A stretch of DNA of 64,000 nt from Anastatus disparis (GCA_017163975.1 JAFFSR010000032.1:1237001-1301000), one strand, 5' to 3'; positions 1 through 11,425 are shown, numbered from the stretch's first letter. Program-made: numbers and translations. Notes: generated from the sequence alone by a model not told the origin.

Positions 1-729
1 CTTAAAGCAAAAGAATTACTCCAATTTATGTGTGTGTGATCATTTAAATGAAAAAATTATTTCTTAGATGGAGGTAACTAGATGTTAAAATTAATTTTTT
101 GCTTTACAGATTTTAAGTTATATCCAAGAGGATCAAGATATCTTTTCTGTCAGCGTATGTATATATATTTAAATAAAGAGAACATTATTTTATTATTATT
201 TTTATTAGTGATCATAATTAAATGATAAATATATGATCATACATGATTAAATGATAAATTGTGTATGATTTAAAATTCAATTGGATCTGCAGGTTTTAAA
301 GTGACTTATATGTACTTCAATAAAAACGAACAGAAAAAATAATATAAATATTGTTTTAAATGAACTTACCTCATCACCAATAAAAAATGTTTTTTAATAA
401 AATTATATATTAATCTAAATTTGCATTTTATATTCTATATCAACAACTACAGTTTCTCAATTGAATTTTTAAGATTGCTGCAGAACTTAATGAATGGTTT
501 TCAAAATTTTGTCTTTCAAAATAAATATGTTGGCGGGGATAATGTTGAGTTATAAGAATATATAATATAAACATGAATACAGATTTATTTTTAATATGAA
601 TGTTAGATGTTGTGTGTTTTAAGACTACACTGTTAAAATTCATTTTTTCTTCAGTATTAGGATTTAAAATGAATGGATCATGACATTTTTTCTAATTATT
701 ATTTTGGATATATAATTATTTACCAATTT
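1..729. other. AT-rich intergenic stretch
   Basis: No coding region, RNA gene or clear repeat is recognised. Short open frames here are low-complexity and lack any family signature. Confidence 0.6.
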
Positions 730-730
730 T

Positions 731-804
731 AAAGTGTTACCCAGCGTTTCGGACGAAAACTTTAACCCAGAAGTATCCTTATATAAGCGTCTATCTTCTT
801 TGAT
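731..804 (+). repeat. 74-bp dispersed repeat, copy 1
   Basis: The block beginning AAAGTGTTACCCAGCG and ending CTATCTTCTTTG recurs with few changes at 24739-24810. Both copies touch a (TA)n tract (here on the right, there on the left), which suggests a small dispersed element that is linked to, or seeds, the microsatellite. Confidence 0.7.
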
Positions 805-814
805 ATATGTATAA

Positions 815-816
<2 letters not shown>

Positions 817-869
<53 letters not shown>
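817..869. repeat. (TA)n microsatellite
   Basis: About 50 bp of uninterrupted AT dinucleotide repeat. The Helitron at 870 is inserted in it and the tract resumes after 1631. Confidence 0.95.
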
Positions 870-872
<3 letters not shown>

Positions 873-1631
873 TACTATTATATAAAAGGACAGCGTTTGT
901 TTGAATGTTCTCAATTATCTCAAAAACTACTGAACCGAAATTTTTCAAATTTTAAATTTAAATTCTTTATAATGTGACGAGTGTCATAGGCTATATAAAT
1001 AATTACTTTTTTAATCAATAATTGCAATAAAATAATTATAGACCTAGATCTTAACGCGTAGGGAATAGGAACTACTTTTTTTCGGCGTTCTGCGGTCAAC
1101 ACGCTCTATCCTTGCTACTTTCCTTGGTTGTCCAATAGGTGACGACCGATTTCGTCTTTCACTTTATTAAACTGGTACGGTAGAAATACTTATACACCTA
1201 TGATATTCCGTAACTTCAACACAATAAATTTTTATTGCATATTCTCTAATCACAGAGTAATATTACCTCGGATTATTTAATGAAATATTTTCTTTTTCCA
1301 TGAGGCAGAGTCAAAAATTAGACAATTTTTTTAACTTTAGAAAAAATTTTATATCTTCAATTTAAATATATTTTTTGACTTATTGGTACTATATTGAACA
1401 GATATCGAAAAATAAAAAAAAGAATTCAATGCTTATTTTTCCTACAAAAAAAAATTATTTTAAATGAAAATTCATTCTATTATCACATGGTTCACAAACA
1501 AAAAAAGGTTGTGTATTCCGAAGTTTTGTAAGAGTACGATTCAATAAATAATAGTTTTTGAGATTCTATTTCTATACCTACCGACTTCTGCCCAACTATT
1601 GCGCGGGCGAAGCCGAGACGGGGGATGCTAG
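870..1631 (+). mobile_element. Non-autonomous Helitron-like element
   Basis: The element starts with TC right after an A and ends with CTAG right before a T (A|TCTTACTATTA ... GATGCTAG|T), sitting inside an AT tract. These are the canonical Helitron insertion context and CTRR 3' end. The 5' part (GGACAGCGTTTGTTTGAATG, then an AACTACTGAACCGA block) and the GC-rich 3' end (GCGCGGGCGAAGCCGAGA) resemble short Helitron-type repeats common in insect genomes. It contains no transposase, so it must rely on Rep/Hel supplied in trans. The 3' hairpin is weak. The internal minus-strand frame at 920-1102 is not regarded as a gene. Confidence 0.6.
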
Positions 1632-2093
1632 TATATATATATATATATATATATACATAACTTTTATTTAAAATTTACTAAATAATTTTAATTGTTTAAA
1701 AGTTTTCTCTTGGTGAATCTTCAATGATCTTTCAATAAATCTATTTATCTACACAAATTTCTGAAAATGTATTTAAAAAAAAAATAACTACTATTTATAT
1801 ACGTAAATTATTTAATAAAAAGAATAGCTACGTTGACTGTAACATAATGAATTAAAAAATAGTCCATAAATCTATCAATCAAACATTTTTTTTCTCGTTT
1901 TTTTAATCGATGTTTTAAAATGTTAGGCAGTAATAAAGAGATATTCAAAACATTTTTGAATCAAGGATAAAAAGATTTGGAAAACTGTAATGTCTGTGTT
2001 CTTTTACAAAATTGAATAAAAATAAAATGAAATTTATAAAGACTATATTCAAGTGTTTGATTTTGATTTAACAAAATTTAAATTTGATCATTT
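1632..2093. other. AT-rich, no gene
   Basis: A short (TA)n tract at 1632-1655 is followed by AT-rich DNA with nothing recognisable, up to the GGTT target site of the giant LTR element. Confidence 0.6.
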
Positions 2094-3371
2094 GGTTTGT
2101 TACATCCCATGGAACTACCCTTAAATTTAATTAGAAATTATTAAAACATTTTCATTTTAAACGACGATAGTAAATTATAAAAATTAAGTTTCAATTATTT
2201 CAAAGCTTTAATTCAAAATCAGTTCCATGCGATGTACCGAGTCAGCACTTGTCAACATTTTTATTGCGAAAACTCTCAAATTGTACAAAAGTGTGAAGGA
2301 GAGACAGAGAAGGAAATAAATTAGGAATTTCATTGGCAAGCAGGCTAATGAACTTTTTGACGATTTTCCTGATGAATTCGAATACACGTCGAAGTTTGAT
2401 TGGACGATCCATCTCCCAATTGTCCAGACACAAGGTTATAAAAACAACCTGGAGGTCTAACAAGCGCCTTTTGTCATAAAAAGATAGCACCCGCAATAGT
2501 CGGCTCTGCTGGTCCACTGTGAAAATAAAATCAGTGTTAGAAAAATAAGTTATCAAAATTAAGAATTAAATTTTAAACCAAATTAGTGATTAGCCTAGAA
2601 GCCTAATTCATTAATATAATAAATATAATTAATCTCGTATGATATAAAAATCTGTGGAAAATTATCTGGAAAGAAAAAGGAAATTATATCAACACAAATT
2701 CCATAATCTAAAATTTGAGAGACAACTGTGCCAGTGATCAAAATCTATGGTTGATCATAATCTGTGTTCGAGCAATTAAGGAAGGAGCCCAATCATTCTT
2801 GCCACGGACTTTCTCACCGTGTAATTTAAGGAGTCCGAGTATAGAAAACGTCAGGACGATCGAATTGGAGACAAATTCTTCTCTTTCTCTCCTAATTTTA
2901 GTGAGTTACTTATACTAACGAAATTTATAAACCAAATTAATAGAAATTAAAGCGTAAATCAGCAAATTAGAATAGTAAAATTATACAATTAATCCTTGTT
3001 AATATTTAAAAATTGATGTAAAATCATTCAACTATTTTTCTTTATAATAAAAAAAAAGATAATTATTGTCAGACTAATATTTAGAATAAGAAATTAACAA
3101 AAGGGTATAAAACAAAAATCTTTAAATGAATAAAAACTAATTAAGTTAAAGTTTGTGAATTATTTCAATTAATAAAATATATAATCCTTTCTTTTATAAC
3201 ATAAATATCTATACATATACATATATAATAAATATTTATTTATTTGCGATTCGTGAATATGTACAAGTACTTTAATATTATTATCAGGACGATTATTATA
3301 AACGTTTAATTATATACGAAATTTAGTTGTAACTATCGCTACACTATTTTTGTATCTATTCCAGAAATACT

Positions 3372-3830
3372 AAATTTTGGTTGCGCTCCAAAGCGTCACT
3401 TCGGTTGCGCTCCAAAACGTAACTTTGGTTGCGCTCCAAAGCGTCACTTCGGTTGCGCTCTAAAGCGTCACTTTGGTTGCGCTCCAAAGCATCACTTTGG
3501 TTGCGCTTCTAAGCATCACTTCGGTTGCGCTCCAAAACGTAACTTGGTTACGTTCCAAAGCGTCACTTTCGTTGCGCTCCAAAACGTAACTTTGGTTGCG
3601 CTCCAAAACGTAACTTGATTACGCTCCAAAGCGTCACTTTCGTTGCGCTCCAAAACGTAAATTTGGTTGCGCTCCAAAGCGTCACTTCGGTTGCGCTACA
3701 AAACGTAACTTTGGTTGCGCTCCAAAGCGTCACTTAGGTTGCGCCCCAAACGTGACTTTTGCTGCGCTCCAAAGCGTCACTTCAGTTGCGCTTCAAAGCG
3801 TCACTTTGGTTACGCTCTAAAAATACGTAA
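3372..3830 (+). repeat. 24-bp minisatellite in the 5' LTR (~19 units)
   Basis: Units read GGTTGCGCTCCAAAGCGTCA plus CTTC/CTTT, alternating with a second version in which the centre is AAACGTAA. Arrays differ in length between the two LTRs (~19 versus ~14-15 units). The block is much more GC-rich than its surroundings. Confidence 0.95.
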
Positions 3831-3980
3831 CTTCATAAATTTTGAGAAACATAAGTTTTAATCGATATAAAACCCGATTTAAAAATTTCCAATAAATAGA
3901 GATCAAAGAAAATCATCTAAAGAATTATACTTGTGCGTATTTCAACGAATTATTATTAAAATTAATAAGTCAGCAAGAGA

Positions 3981-3990
3981 CAAGGTAAGT
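3981..3990 (+). promoter_or_regulatory. Candidate splice donor for the env subgenomic mRNA
   Basis: CAAG|GTAAGT is a full consensus 5' splice site at 3984|3985, ~90 bp before the end of the 5' LTR. Insect errantiviruses make env from a spliced transcript, and a matching acceptor lies just before the env start (11424). In the 3' LTR copy the site is mutated to CAAGATAAGT, where it would not be needed. Confidence 0.5.
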
Positions 3991-4003
3991 CCTGGGACGG
4001 TAG

Positions 4004-4098
4004 ACTGGTTCCCAACGAAAATAAATAATTTTTGTTAAGAACTCAACTACCGAACTAAGTTCGGTCATAACAAATGGCATCTCTTGTGGGGAACCAGT
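4004..4098 (+). promoter_or_regulatory. Stem around the primer-binding region
   Basis: ACTGGTTCCC (4004-4013) in the LTR end is perfectly complementary to GGGAACCAGT (4089-4098) just beyond the LTR. The RNA could fold into a 10-bp stem bracketing the LTR/leader junction, where the tRNA primer should bind. The primer-binding site itself (TGGCATCTCTTG, from 4076) is not assigned to a tRNA. Confidence 0.4.
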
Positions 4099-4425
4099 AA
4101 GACTTGTCACTTGCTTATATAAATTTTATAAATCATAATTCATTTGATTAATTAAAAATAAATAATACTTTATAAAATTAATACTTTATAAAACTTTATA
4201 TTTGCGACATATATAATTGTTATACAGTAAAGTGTTATAAAGTAACAAGTTATATATAGTTATAAAATTTTAATTTACATATATATACATATATTAATTT
4301 AAATAAAGATTGCACTACACTAAGGTAGTTAGATCCATAAGCATTTAATTAACTAATTGATTCAATATTAAGGTAATTTAAACCTATATTACATCAAAAG
4401 AGAATAATTATAATAATTAGACAAA
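4099..4425 (+). other. Leader between LTR and gag
   Basis: AT-rich untranslated leader. The gag ATG at 4426 is in a good context (ACAAAATGGCT). Confidence 0.6.
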
Positions 4426-5858
4426 ATGGCTACTATACAAGAAATAATGCAAATAAAAGATGCTACGGAACGTAACAATGCTTTAGCAGAATTCCAAGCA
4501 CGAGAACAAGCGGATAAAAGCATTCAAGTTTTAGAGCATCTGAATACTTCACATGACGCTCTGACCTCGTTAGCTACTAGTTTCACTATTCAGGCAGCAA
4601 CAGTTCATATTCCATATTTCGAGGGTACGAATCCGCCGTTGAAAAATTTTATACAAGACATTGAAAACGGAAGACAATCAATTCCTCCTGCACAAGAGAG
4701 ATTACTTTTAAGATCTATAATAGCTAAGTTGAAAGGTAAAGCACGACATTCCATATTAGGACAAACTTTTAATACGATAAATGAATTAAAAGAATATTTG
4801 AAGAGTAGATTTGCCCCAAGCAGATCATACAGTTATTATATACAAACTCTAGCTAATGCTTGTATGGGTCAAAACGAGAACGTACGGGAATATCACGGTC
4901 GTCTAACCTATTTAGTAAACCTTGCTCAAGCCGCTGTTAGAGAAGATTTAGAAGAGGTTGAAAGAAGGATCGACCAAACTCCTTAGCTACAAGTATTAGC
5001 ATTAGAAGCCTTCTTAAGAGGACTACCAGACGAATGGAGAACGGCTGTTATTATAGCCAACCCTCAAACATTAGATGAAGCTCTAGAAGTCGCTAAAAAC
5101 CTCGAAAAATACACAACAACTTCTAGCAACATTCGCCCCCAAATCAGAATGATACAACAAGTGGACGAAACGAAGAAAGGTATTAGATTTTCAAACAAAA
5201 ATGATCCGGAAATATTTAACAGGAATATACCTTATTATTATAATCATAATGACGTTGAATTTCCACACACCACAATAGAGGGAGGCCGCATCATTGCTCC
5301 TTTGCAACTAAGTTATAGATCAAATTTACAACAAAATAAGACAGAATCTCATCCGCCCCTGAGTATCCTGAAGAATCTCCGATCGCAAGCACCTACAGAT
5401 ACTATCTCTCCTGGTTCTTCAATACCACTTAACTTCTATAATTACGGCCCTCAATAATCTCCTATGTATCCTCCTTTCTATCCACCTATGTATCCCAACT
5501 ATTATAACCCTTATGCTTATCACCCAATGAACCCTAGATTAACTCCGGAACAAACGTTTAATACCAAGCAATTCGAATCACCAAACTCTCAATTTTCACA
5601 CACCTCAACCAAGACCTTATTACCCACCACGGAATGGTGACTCACGTAATAAGACGAATAACGGATCTAGACCGACTTCGCCTTTTAGATCCAATGCCAA
5701 CACAAATAACGCTTCTTTAAACTACCAAGGTGTTCGCTGAATGGACGTACCGGCGAACAAGACCCAATTTACTCGTCCCGCTCAAATCAATATAATAAAA
5801 GCGGAAGAATCCAACGATGTGCAAGGAACAGAGGAAAGTGTCCCACAGTACGATTAAA
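4426..5858 (+). pseudogene. Gag, interrupted
   Basis: The first 186 codons read as a gypsy/errantivirus-type Gag: a helical N-terminus, then the conserved capsid region around residues 60-170 (a PYFEGT-like start, GKAR and REYHGRL motifs). An in-frame TAG at 4984-4986 interrupts it, after which the same frame continues with capsid sequence (LRGLPDEWR) to a second stop at 5455-5457. A proline/tyrosine-rich tail follows and shifts frame near 5600, ending around 5738-5858. No CCHC zinc knuckle is visible, which is usual for env-bearing insect gypsy elements. The ATG at 4426 is the only sensible start. The gene is non-functional as it stands. Confidence 0.85.
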
Positions 5859-5859
5859 T

Positions 5860-6306
5860 GTCACTACTTTAAAGAATGAAGAAGGTGTCTTCATACTAGA
5901 CACAGCCGCTGATATCAACGCGGTAAAACGAAATGCTCTTAAGGGTGACACACTGATTAACATAGATGAAGCAATAACAGTAACTGTAATATCACCATTA
6001 CCCTTAGATACTGTAGGAACTGTGAACATGGAAATTTTAGGTTCAACACACGTGTTTCATGTTTTACCGTCAACTTCACCACTTGACCACGAAGCAATTT
6101 TAGGGTCCTCATATTTTGAATATGAGGCAGCTAAGGTTGATTATGAGTTAAAAGCCCTGGTCATAAAAAGTAGACCAATTGACCCTATACCATTTTTTGA
6201 TAGAAAAATCACACTTTATGATCAAGAGTGCGGATTAAACTTTAATGACGAAAAAAGGAATACAAAAACTGCAAGCAAAAAAATAACTTCAGCCATCATC
6301 AGCTGA
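5860..6306 (+). pseudogene. Retroelement aspartic protease domain
   Basis: A frame-1 segment with a retropepsin-like core: hydrophobic strand, then DTAADIN (family DT/SGA motif), a middle flap region and an ILGSSYF motif corresponding to the family ILG near the C-terminus. It would cleave Gag-Pol. It ends at a TGA at 6304-6306, while RT lies in frame 2. The switch is next to an A-run at about 6276-6284, so a one-base indel there probably broke a single pol frame. Confidence 0.7.
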
Positions 6307-6391
6307 AAATAGGAAAAATCTGAAACCCAAAAGTGAGCCTGAAGAAGTAAACGCCCTTCAGGAATTACCGTTTCAATTTTCTGAAGACGAA

Positions 6392-8566
6392 GTGCCTAAT
6401 AAATCCATCAAGAAAATTAATCACCAAGGTAAAGAGGTAGGCTGCAACATCATCCACCGACTACCACCACGTAGCAAGGTAGCACTTAAAATACCTACTA
6501 CCAAACAATCAATTAATGGTGAAGCCTATTTACCTAGAGTTAATACGGCTTCTGGGGTATTCCTAGGAGAAGCCGCTGTAAATAACAAATCAAGAACGTG
6601 TTATGTAATGGCCATCAACACTCGAGAGGATGGCGTCGAGATTGAAATACCACCTCAAGACTTAGTACCTTTTGAATTCGATGGATCTGAGGAAATGTTC
6701 GATGATGAAGAAGAAGAATTCGACGTTGACCTCAAACGAGATCGAATAGAGTATATCATAAACAAAATGACACGTGACTATCACTCAAAAGAAGAACTAA
6801 ACCAAATGAGAGAAATTATTGAGACATTCACCCATTTGTTTTATCTAGCAGGAGACATGCCGTCCCGCACGACTTATATACGACACCGAATAAACACAAG
6901 GGACGAAATACCAGTCTACACCAAACCCTATCGTTATCCACCAGCCCTACACGAGGAAGTACGTAAGCAAGTAAATAAATTTTTACAGGACGGCTCGATA
7001 CAAAATTCAAATTCTCCATATAACTCATCATTATGGATTGTCCCAAAGAAACCAGATTCCCAAGGGAACAAACGTTATAGACTAGTAATTGATTATCGAA
7101 AATTAAACGAGAAGACCATTCCAGATGCTTATCCACTCCCTAATATTAACGAAATATTAAAACAATTGGGCGGAGCAAAATACTTCTCAGTTTTCGATCT
7201 GGCTAACGGTTTTCACCAGGTCAAAGTTTGTCCGGAGGACCGAAAGAAGACGGCTTTTACTACTCCCTACGGCCATTACGAATTCACAGTTATGCCGTTC
7301 GGCCTTTCTAACGCACCTCCGACCTTCCAAAGACTCCTAGATCAAGTGATGCTGGGAATGCAAGGCAGAGAAGTTTTTGTTTACCTAGATGACATAATAG
7401 TTTATGCTAAAGACCTAAACGAACACAAACAAAAGATATTAAAGGTTTTCAATCGACTGTCAGATTCAGGATTAAGACTACTAATCGACAAATGCGAATT
7501 CCTAAAACCAGAAGTGGCTTATTTGGGTCATAAGATAGGCAGTTATGGAATAAAACCAGATCCAGGGAAAATAAACGCAGTTAAGAATTTTCCCAAACCC
7601 AAATCCATCACTAATGTTGGACAATTCCTGGGCTTAGCAGGATATTACAGAAGATTTATTAAAGACTTTGCATTTAAGTCAAAAGCACTAAATACGTTGC
7701 TAAAGAAAGAAAATAAATTTGAATGGACAGAGGAGCAACAGAAATGTTTTGACACGCTTAAACGAGCTTTATGTAAAGCTCCTATCTTAATAATCGCAGA
7801 TTTTAACGAACCTTTTATCTTAACAGTAGATGCCGCAGATTATGTATTAGGCGCTGTCCTTAGTCAGGGCAGCCCAGGACAAGACCGCCCTGTGGCCTAC
7901 ATGTCACGATCTCTTAATAAAAGTGAAAAAAATTATTCTACCACCGAGAAAGAATGTCTTGCAGTAATATCAGCAATACTGTATTTTAAACACTACCTTT
8001 ACGGTCGACATTTCACTGTATATGGCGACCACGAACCTATGACTTGGATAGAAAGCATAAAGGACCCAATGAGTAGACTTAATCGCTGGAGAGCCAGACT
8101 GAGAGGTTATGAATATACATTTATATATAAGCCAGGCCGTTTAAACACCAATGCTGACGCACTTTCTAGAAATCCTGTGGATGTTAGAGTGAACGATGAT
8201 TCATTAGATGATGAATCCATAACTGATAAAGAATCAATCCCAGATCCTCTAAAAGTTATGGCCTTTCCACTTAAGGCAGGAGAACCTAAACCAACCAAAG
8301 CATCACTGGCCAGACAGGCAGCAACAACCACCAAGGTAAATACTTCAGATCAAGGAAACCCAAAACCTACCCGAGGACGTAAGAAAGGAGGTAAAAATGC
8401 ACCATTGTTACCACCTCTTGGATGCACTAGTAATCAGGCCGATTTAGAAGGAAGCACTATAGCAAAAAGGGTTCGCTTTAGAAAACAGAACGAACTTATC
8501 ATTAATGCCCCAACGTCCGCCTCAATAGATACAGAGGAATCTAAAACTACCCCTAGCCTTAGATAA
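6392..8566 (+). CDS. Pol: reverse transcriptase and RNase H
   Basis: Uninterrupted frame of 724 codons; the frame is open from about 6284, so 6392 (a GTG) is only an arbitrary left edge. RT fingers and palm (LVIDYRKLNE, then FSVFDLANGFHQV), the PFGLSNAPPTFQ block and the catalytic YLDD at 7382-7393 are all intact. The Ty3/gypsy RNase H follows with TVDAADYVLGAVLSQ, a central ATG-free EKECLAV block and the terminal NADALSR near 8150. After it an acidic linker starts and a TAA stops the frame at 8564-8566; the same frame continues beyond it. The RT/RNase H part of the element has therefore kept its key residues although the polyprotein is broken. Confidence 0.93.
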   Translation: MPNKSIKKINHQGKEVGCNIIHRLPPRSKVALKIPTTKQSINGEAYLPRVNTASGVFLGEAAVNNKSRTCYVMAINTREDGVEIEIPPQDLVPFEFDGSEEMFDDEEEEFDVDLKRDRIEYIINKMTRDYHSKEELNQMREIIETFTHLFYLAGDMPSRTTYIRHRINTRDEIPVYTKPYRYPPALHEEVRKQVNKFLQDGSIQNSNSPYNSSLWIVPKKPDSQGNKRYRLVIDYRKLNEKTIPDAYPLPNINEILKQLGGAKYFSVFDLANGFHQVKVCPEDRKKTAFTTPYGHYEFTVMPFGLSNAPPTFQRLLDQVMLGMQGREVFVYLDDIIVYAKDLNEHKQKILKVFNRLSDSGLRLLIDKCEFLKPEVAYLGHKIGSYGIKPDPGKINAVKNFPKPKSITNVGQFLGLAGYYRRFIKDFAFKSKALNTLLKKENKFEWTEEQQKCFDTLKRALCKAPILIIADFNEPFILTVDAADYVLGAVLSQGSPGQDRPVAYMSRSLNKSEKNYSTTEKECLAVISAILYFKHYLYGRHFTVYGDHEPMTWIESIKDPMSRLNRWRARLRGYEYTFIYKPGRLNTNADALSRNPVDVRVNDDSLDDESITDKESIPDPLKVMAFPLKAGEPKPTKASLARQAATTTKVNTSDQGNPKPTRGRKKGGKNAPLLPPLGCTSNQADLEGSTIAKRVRFRKQNELIINAPTSASIDTEESKTTPSLR

Positions 8567-10348
8567 GAGAGCGAGAATACAGAACTTGAATCTCGAGTCG
8601 TATCAGAGGAAGAAATAATACCTATACCCTTGAAAGATCGATCAATTATGCCTTCTCTTTTAACCAAAGAGGCTGAACCTTCTGATACTGAAACAGAATC
8701 AGAAATGGATCAAGGAAGTAAAACCTCGGAATTACCATTACAGCAAGATAACGTCGATAAGCACAGACCGGCCGAACCCACGGGCTCAAACTATCTTCCT
8801 ACGAAAACAGTAGTCTGTCAAAAACGTCAATCTATAGATTCATCTTCCTCATCAGAAGATGAAATGCCTAACCCTCGCTTTCAATCTACTATGAGGAAAC
8901 CATTAGCCACCGAAGAAGAACAGGAAAGTTATAAAGATATAACGAAAGAACTAGAAGCAACCAAATTTACACCGGAAGAAACTAAACAATTTCTGGAAGA
9001 ATTTGACGGTGGATCTTAATTCTTCATGAATACTTACCTTCGTAATCCCGACGAAGAACTCGAGGGGGAAGGAGAAATGGAAATTGAACAATGTATCGAC
9101 TCTAGTGATGATGGCACAATAGATTGGGAGGGTGGACAAGGAAGAGTATTCCCTGAAACAAGAGAAATAAAATCTTTACCTAATTCACCAAGTAATAAAA
9201 CCCAAAAGGAGGAGAAAGAGATAGATACAGCAACCTGGGTGAAGGGCCAAATAAGGAAAAATGCAACTCCATTCCCAGCATATAAGGAACCCGTAGCTCT
9301 GACACATAAGTCACCTATCCGAGGTCCAATAGGACGCTCCACTCCGTTCACCTCACGACTCCACCAGCCGTCAGAACTGTGTCATTTATCAACTATATAC
9401 CAAAGCGACGACGACGAAAGAAATGAAAGTAACAAAAATGCCAATCAACAAATAACTCCTGCGAGAAAATCTGAACCTCTTCCCAAACGTCTCGATACCA
9501 ATACTCAACCCACCGAGATATGCAAAAATTCCAAGAGGAACACACCTTTAAAACTACAATCTAAGGAAATCAAAACACGTTCAACACCTTTCACAACGCA
9601 TTTTAAGGTCTTGTCAGATTGGAATAAATTATCTACAATACATGAGCCTAATCAAGAGGAATCAGGATTAGAAACCAATATGATAACTCCAGAAGTTTCT
9701 GTAACTACAGAACCTGTACCAAAACAACCCACGAGTAACAAACTTGATACCCAAAAAGAGAATTACTCAATTGAAATACCAGAATCATTAACTGACGAAG
9801 AAGGAAACGATATTCATGCTCCAGAAATCTACAACGAAGAAGAATCTAGCGAAATATTACAACCACATTTCAACAAAAACAGGAAAAAGAGAGTCCTTAC
9901 CACTAGAGAATGTTTGACATTTACGAAAGACAACCTAGTTCATTTTGTATCAGCAGACATGCAGATGGTAGCTGAAAACAATCAACTTTTATATGATATT
10001 CAGGCTATAAGCAAGGATCATTTGGCGAATTCACAACCCACCGTTGGAGAAACAATTGTCACTAAATTTCGGAAACGATACATATTCAGCTTAGTAGTCA
10101 CAAAAAGTTATAAAGATAGAATAAAACCATCTAATATAAAAAAATGTTTGGAAGCATTAAGAGAATTCTTAGTAGAAAAGCAAGTGAAGTCTTTCAGAAT
10201 AGCAAAAAGGGGCAAAATCACTGATAAACTCCCGCAGAACGAACTTCTCTTACTTCTAATAAAATACCTGCAACATTTAGATATTACAATGAAAGTATGT
10301 ATGGGCATTTGTAAAGTTCCACCACCAGAAGCAAAGAAGATATCTTAA
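8567..10348 (+). pseudogene. Pol linker between RNase H and integrase
   Basis: Same frame as RT, cut by TAA at 8564-8566 and 9017-9019. The first two thirds are acidic, Ser/Glu/Pro/Lys-rich and look disordered (runs such as SSSSSEDE). The last ~150 codons (about 9900-10340) form a globular domain with alternating hydrophobic strands and helices, of the kind that precedes integrase in insect gypsy elements and ends KVPPPE. The distance from RNase H to the integrase HHCC motif is about 2.2 kb (~730 codons), well above what I expect for the family. A frameshift at the 10346-10348 stop moves the reading into integrase. Confidence 0.75.
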
Positions 10349-11361
10349 TTAAAAGTCATACCAGTTTATTTGGCGGTCATAGAGGCATGGGAAAAACTTA
10401 TCGAAGAATAAGAGAACGTTATTATTGGAAAGGAATGAAAAAAGAAATAGAAGATTTTGTGAGAAAATGTGACATTTGTCAAGAACAAAAACTAACTCGA
10501 ATTTGAACTAGAGAGCCAATGATCATAACAGATACACCTTTAGAACCTTTTTACAAGATAGCCATAGACACAGTAGGACCATTACCTATTACTACTTCCG
10601 GTAACAAACACATATTAACCATTCAATGCGACTTTACAAAATATTGCATAGCCGTCCCTATACCGAATCTGACAGCTATAACTATAGCTGCTACTTTGGC
10701 TAGACACTTCATCGCCCAATTCGGAGTACCAAGAATAATATTGTCGGATAACCATAGGAGTTTTAAGAGCCAATTACTACAAGAATTGTCAAAGATTTTT
10801 GAGATCGAACTTGAAAATACCACAAGTTTCCACCCTGCTTCCTATGGCTCTTTAGAAAGTTGTCATGCTATGCTTGCTGATTGTCTACGTACACGAGGAT
10901 CCGGCAAACAAGATTGGGATAAAATAATCCCTTTTGCCATGTTCGAATACAACACCTCAGTCCACTCATCTATCGGTTGCACTCCATTTGAGCTGATATT
11001 TGGAAGAATCGCACGAACTCCAAATATAATACTCGATGCATTCAACATAGAAACCTACAATGATTATTTATGTGAACTTATTAGATATTTAAGAGACCTA
11101 CGAGAAACGGCTAGAGATGATCTCATACAATTAAAATATAAAAGTAAACAACAGTACGACAAAAAGGCAAGACCCCAAAACCTAGAAGTAGGAATGGAAG
11201 TGTTCGTTCTAAGAGAACCTCGAAAAGGGAAATTAGATAGATTTTATAATGGAAGATTCATAGTGAGAGAAATCTATAAATCTAATAATGTTCTTATCGA
11301 ATCCACTAACGGAAAACGATTAATCAAGCACATGGATAAAGTCAAAAGGGCTTACGGATAA
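10349..11361 (+). pseudogene. Integrase
   Basis: Frame 1. The zinc-binding HHCC module lies at about 10357-10480 (H...GGHRG...CDICQ). A TGA at 10504-10506 separates it from the catalytic core. The core keeps its three acidic residues: D in IAIDTVGPLP (~10567), D in LSDNHRSFKS (~10747) and E in GSLESCH (~10855), although the usual NG..ER context around the glutamate is altered. The C-terminal part (~11130-11361) has the basic, strand-rich domain typical of gypsy integrases (KARPQNLEVGMEVFV). Together with Gag and env this completes the element; the HHCC/core stop disables it. Confidence 0.88.
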
Positions 11362-11414
11362 CTACAAAAAAAAAAAAAATTGTAAAATTATATTAATTAC
11401 GTTTGAAATTTTTA

Positions 11415-11425
11415 TATGTTGCAGG
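11415..11425 (+). promoter_or_regulatory. Candidate env splice acceptor
   Basis: TATATGTTGCAG|G is a good 3' splice site at 11424|11425, 32 bp before the env ATG at 11456 and downstream of the integrase stop. It pairs logically with the donor at 3984|3985. Confidence 0.45.

Larger units (their letters stand above)
2098..4072 (+). repeat. 5' LTR of the giant element (1975 bp)
   Basis: Begins TGTTACATCC and ends CATAACA. It contains a 24-bp minisatellite in its second half and a consensus splice donor near its 3' end. It is longer than the 3' LTR because of a ~160-bp segment at about 2930-3100 that is missing there and because it has about four more minisatellite units. A 104-codon antisense frame (2242-2556) is present in both LTRs. 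Confidence 0.95.

Noticed and set aside
664..948. Frame with an IY repeat
   Set aside because: Translation of a (TA)n microsatellite.
2242..2556. 104-codon antisense frame present in both LTRs (also 22487-22801)
   Set aside because: The two copies differ by about six bases, four of which change the residue. This gives no sign of protein-level constraint; it is explained by LTR duplication.
2715..2918. 67-codon plus-strand frame identical in both LTRs (also 22960-23163)
   Set aside because: Identity reflects LTR identity; no family features.
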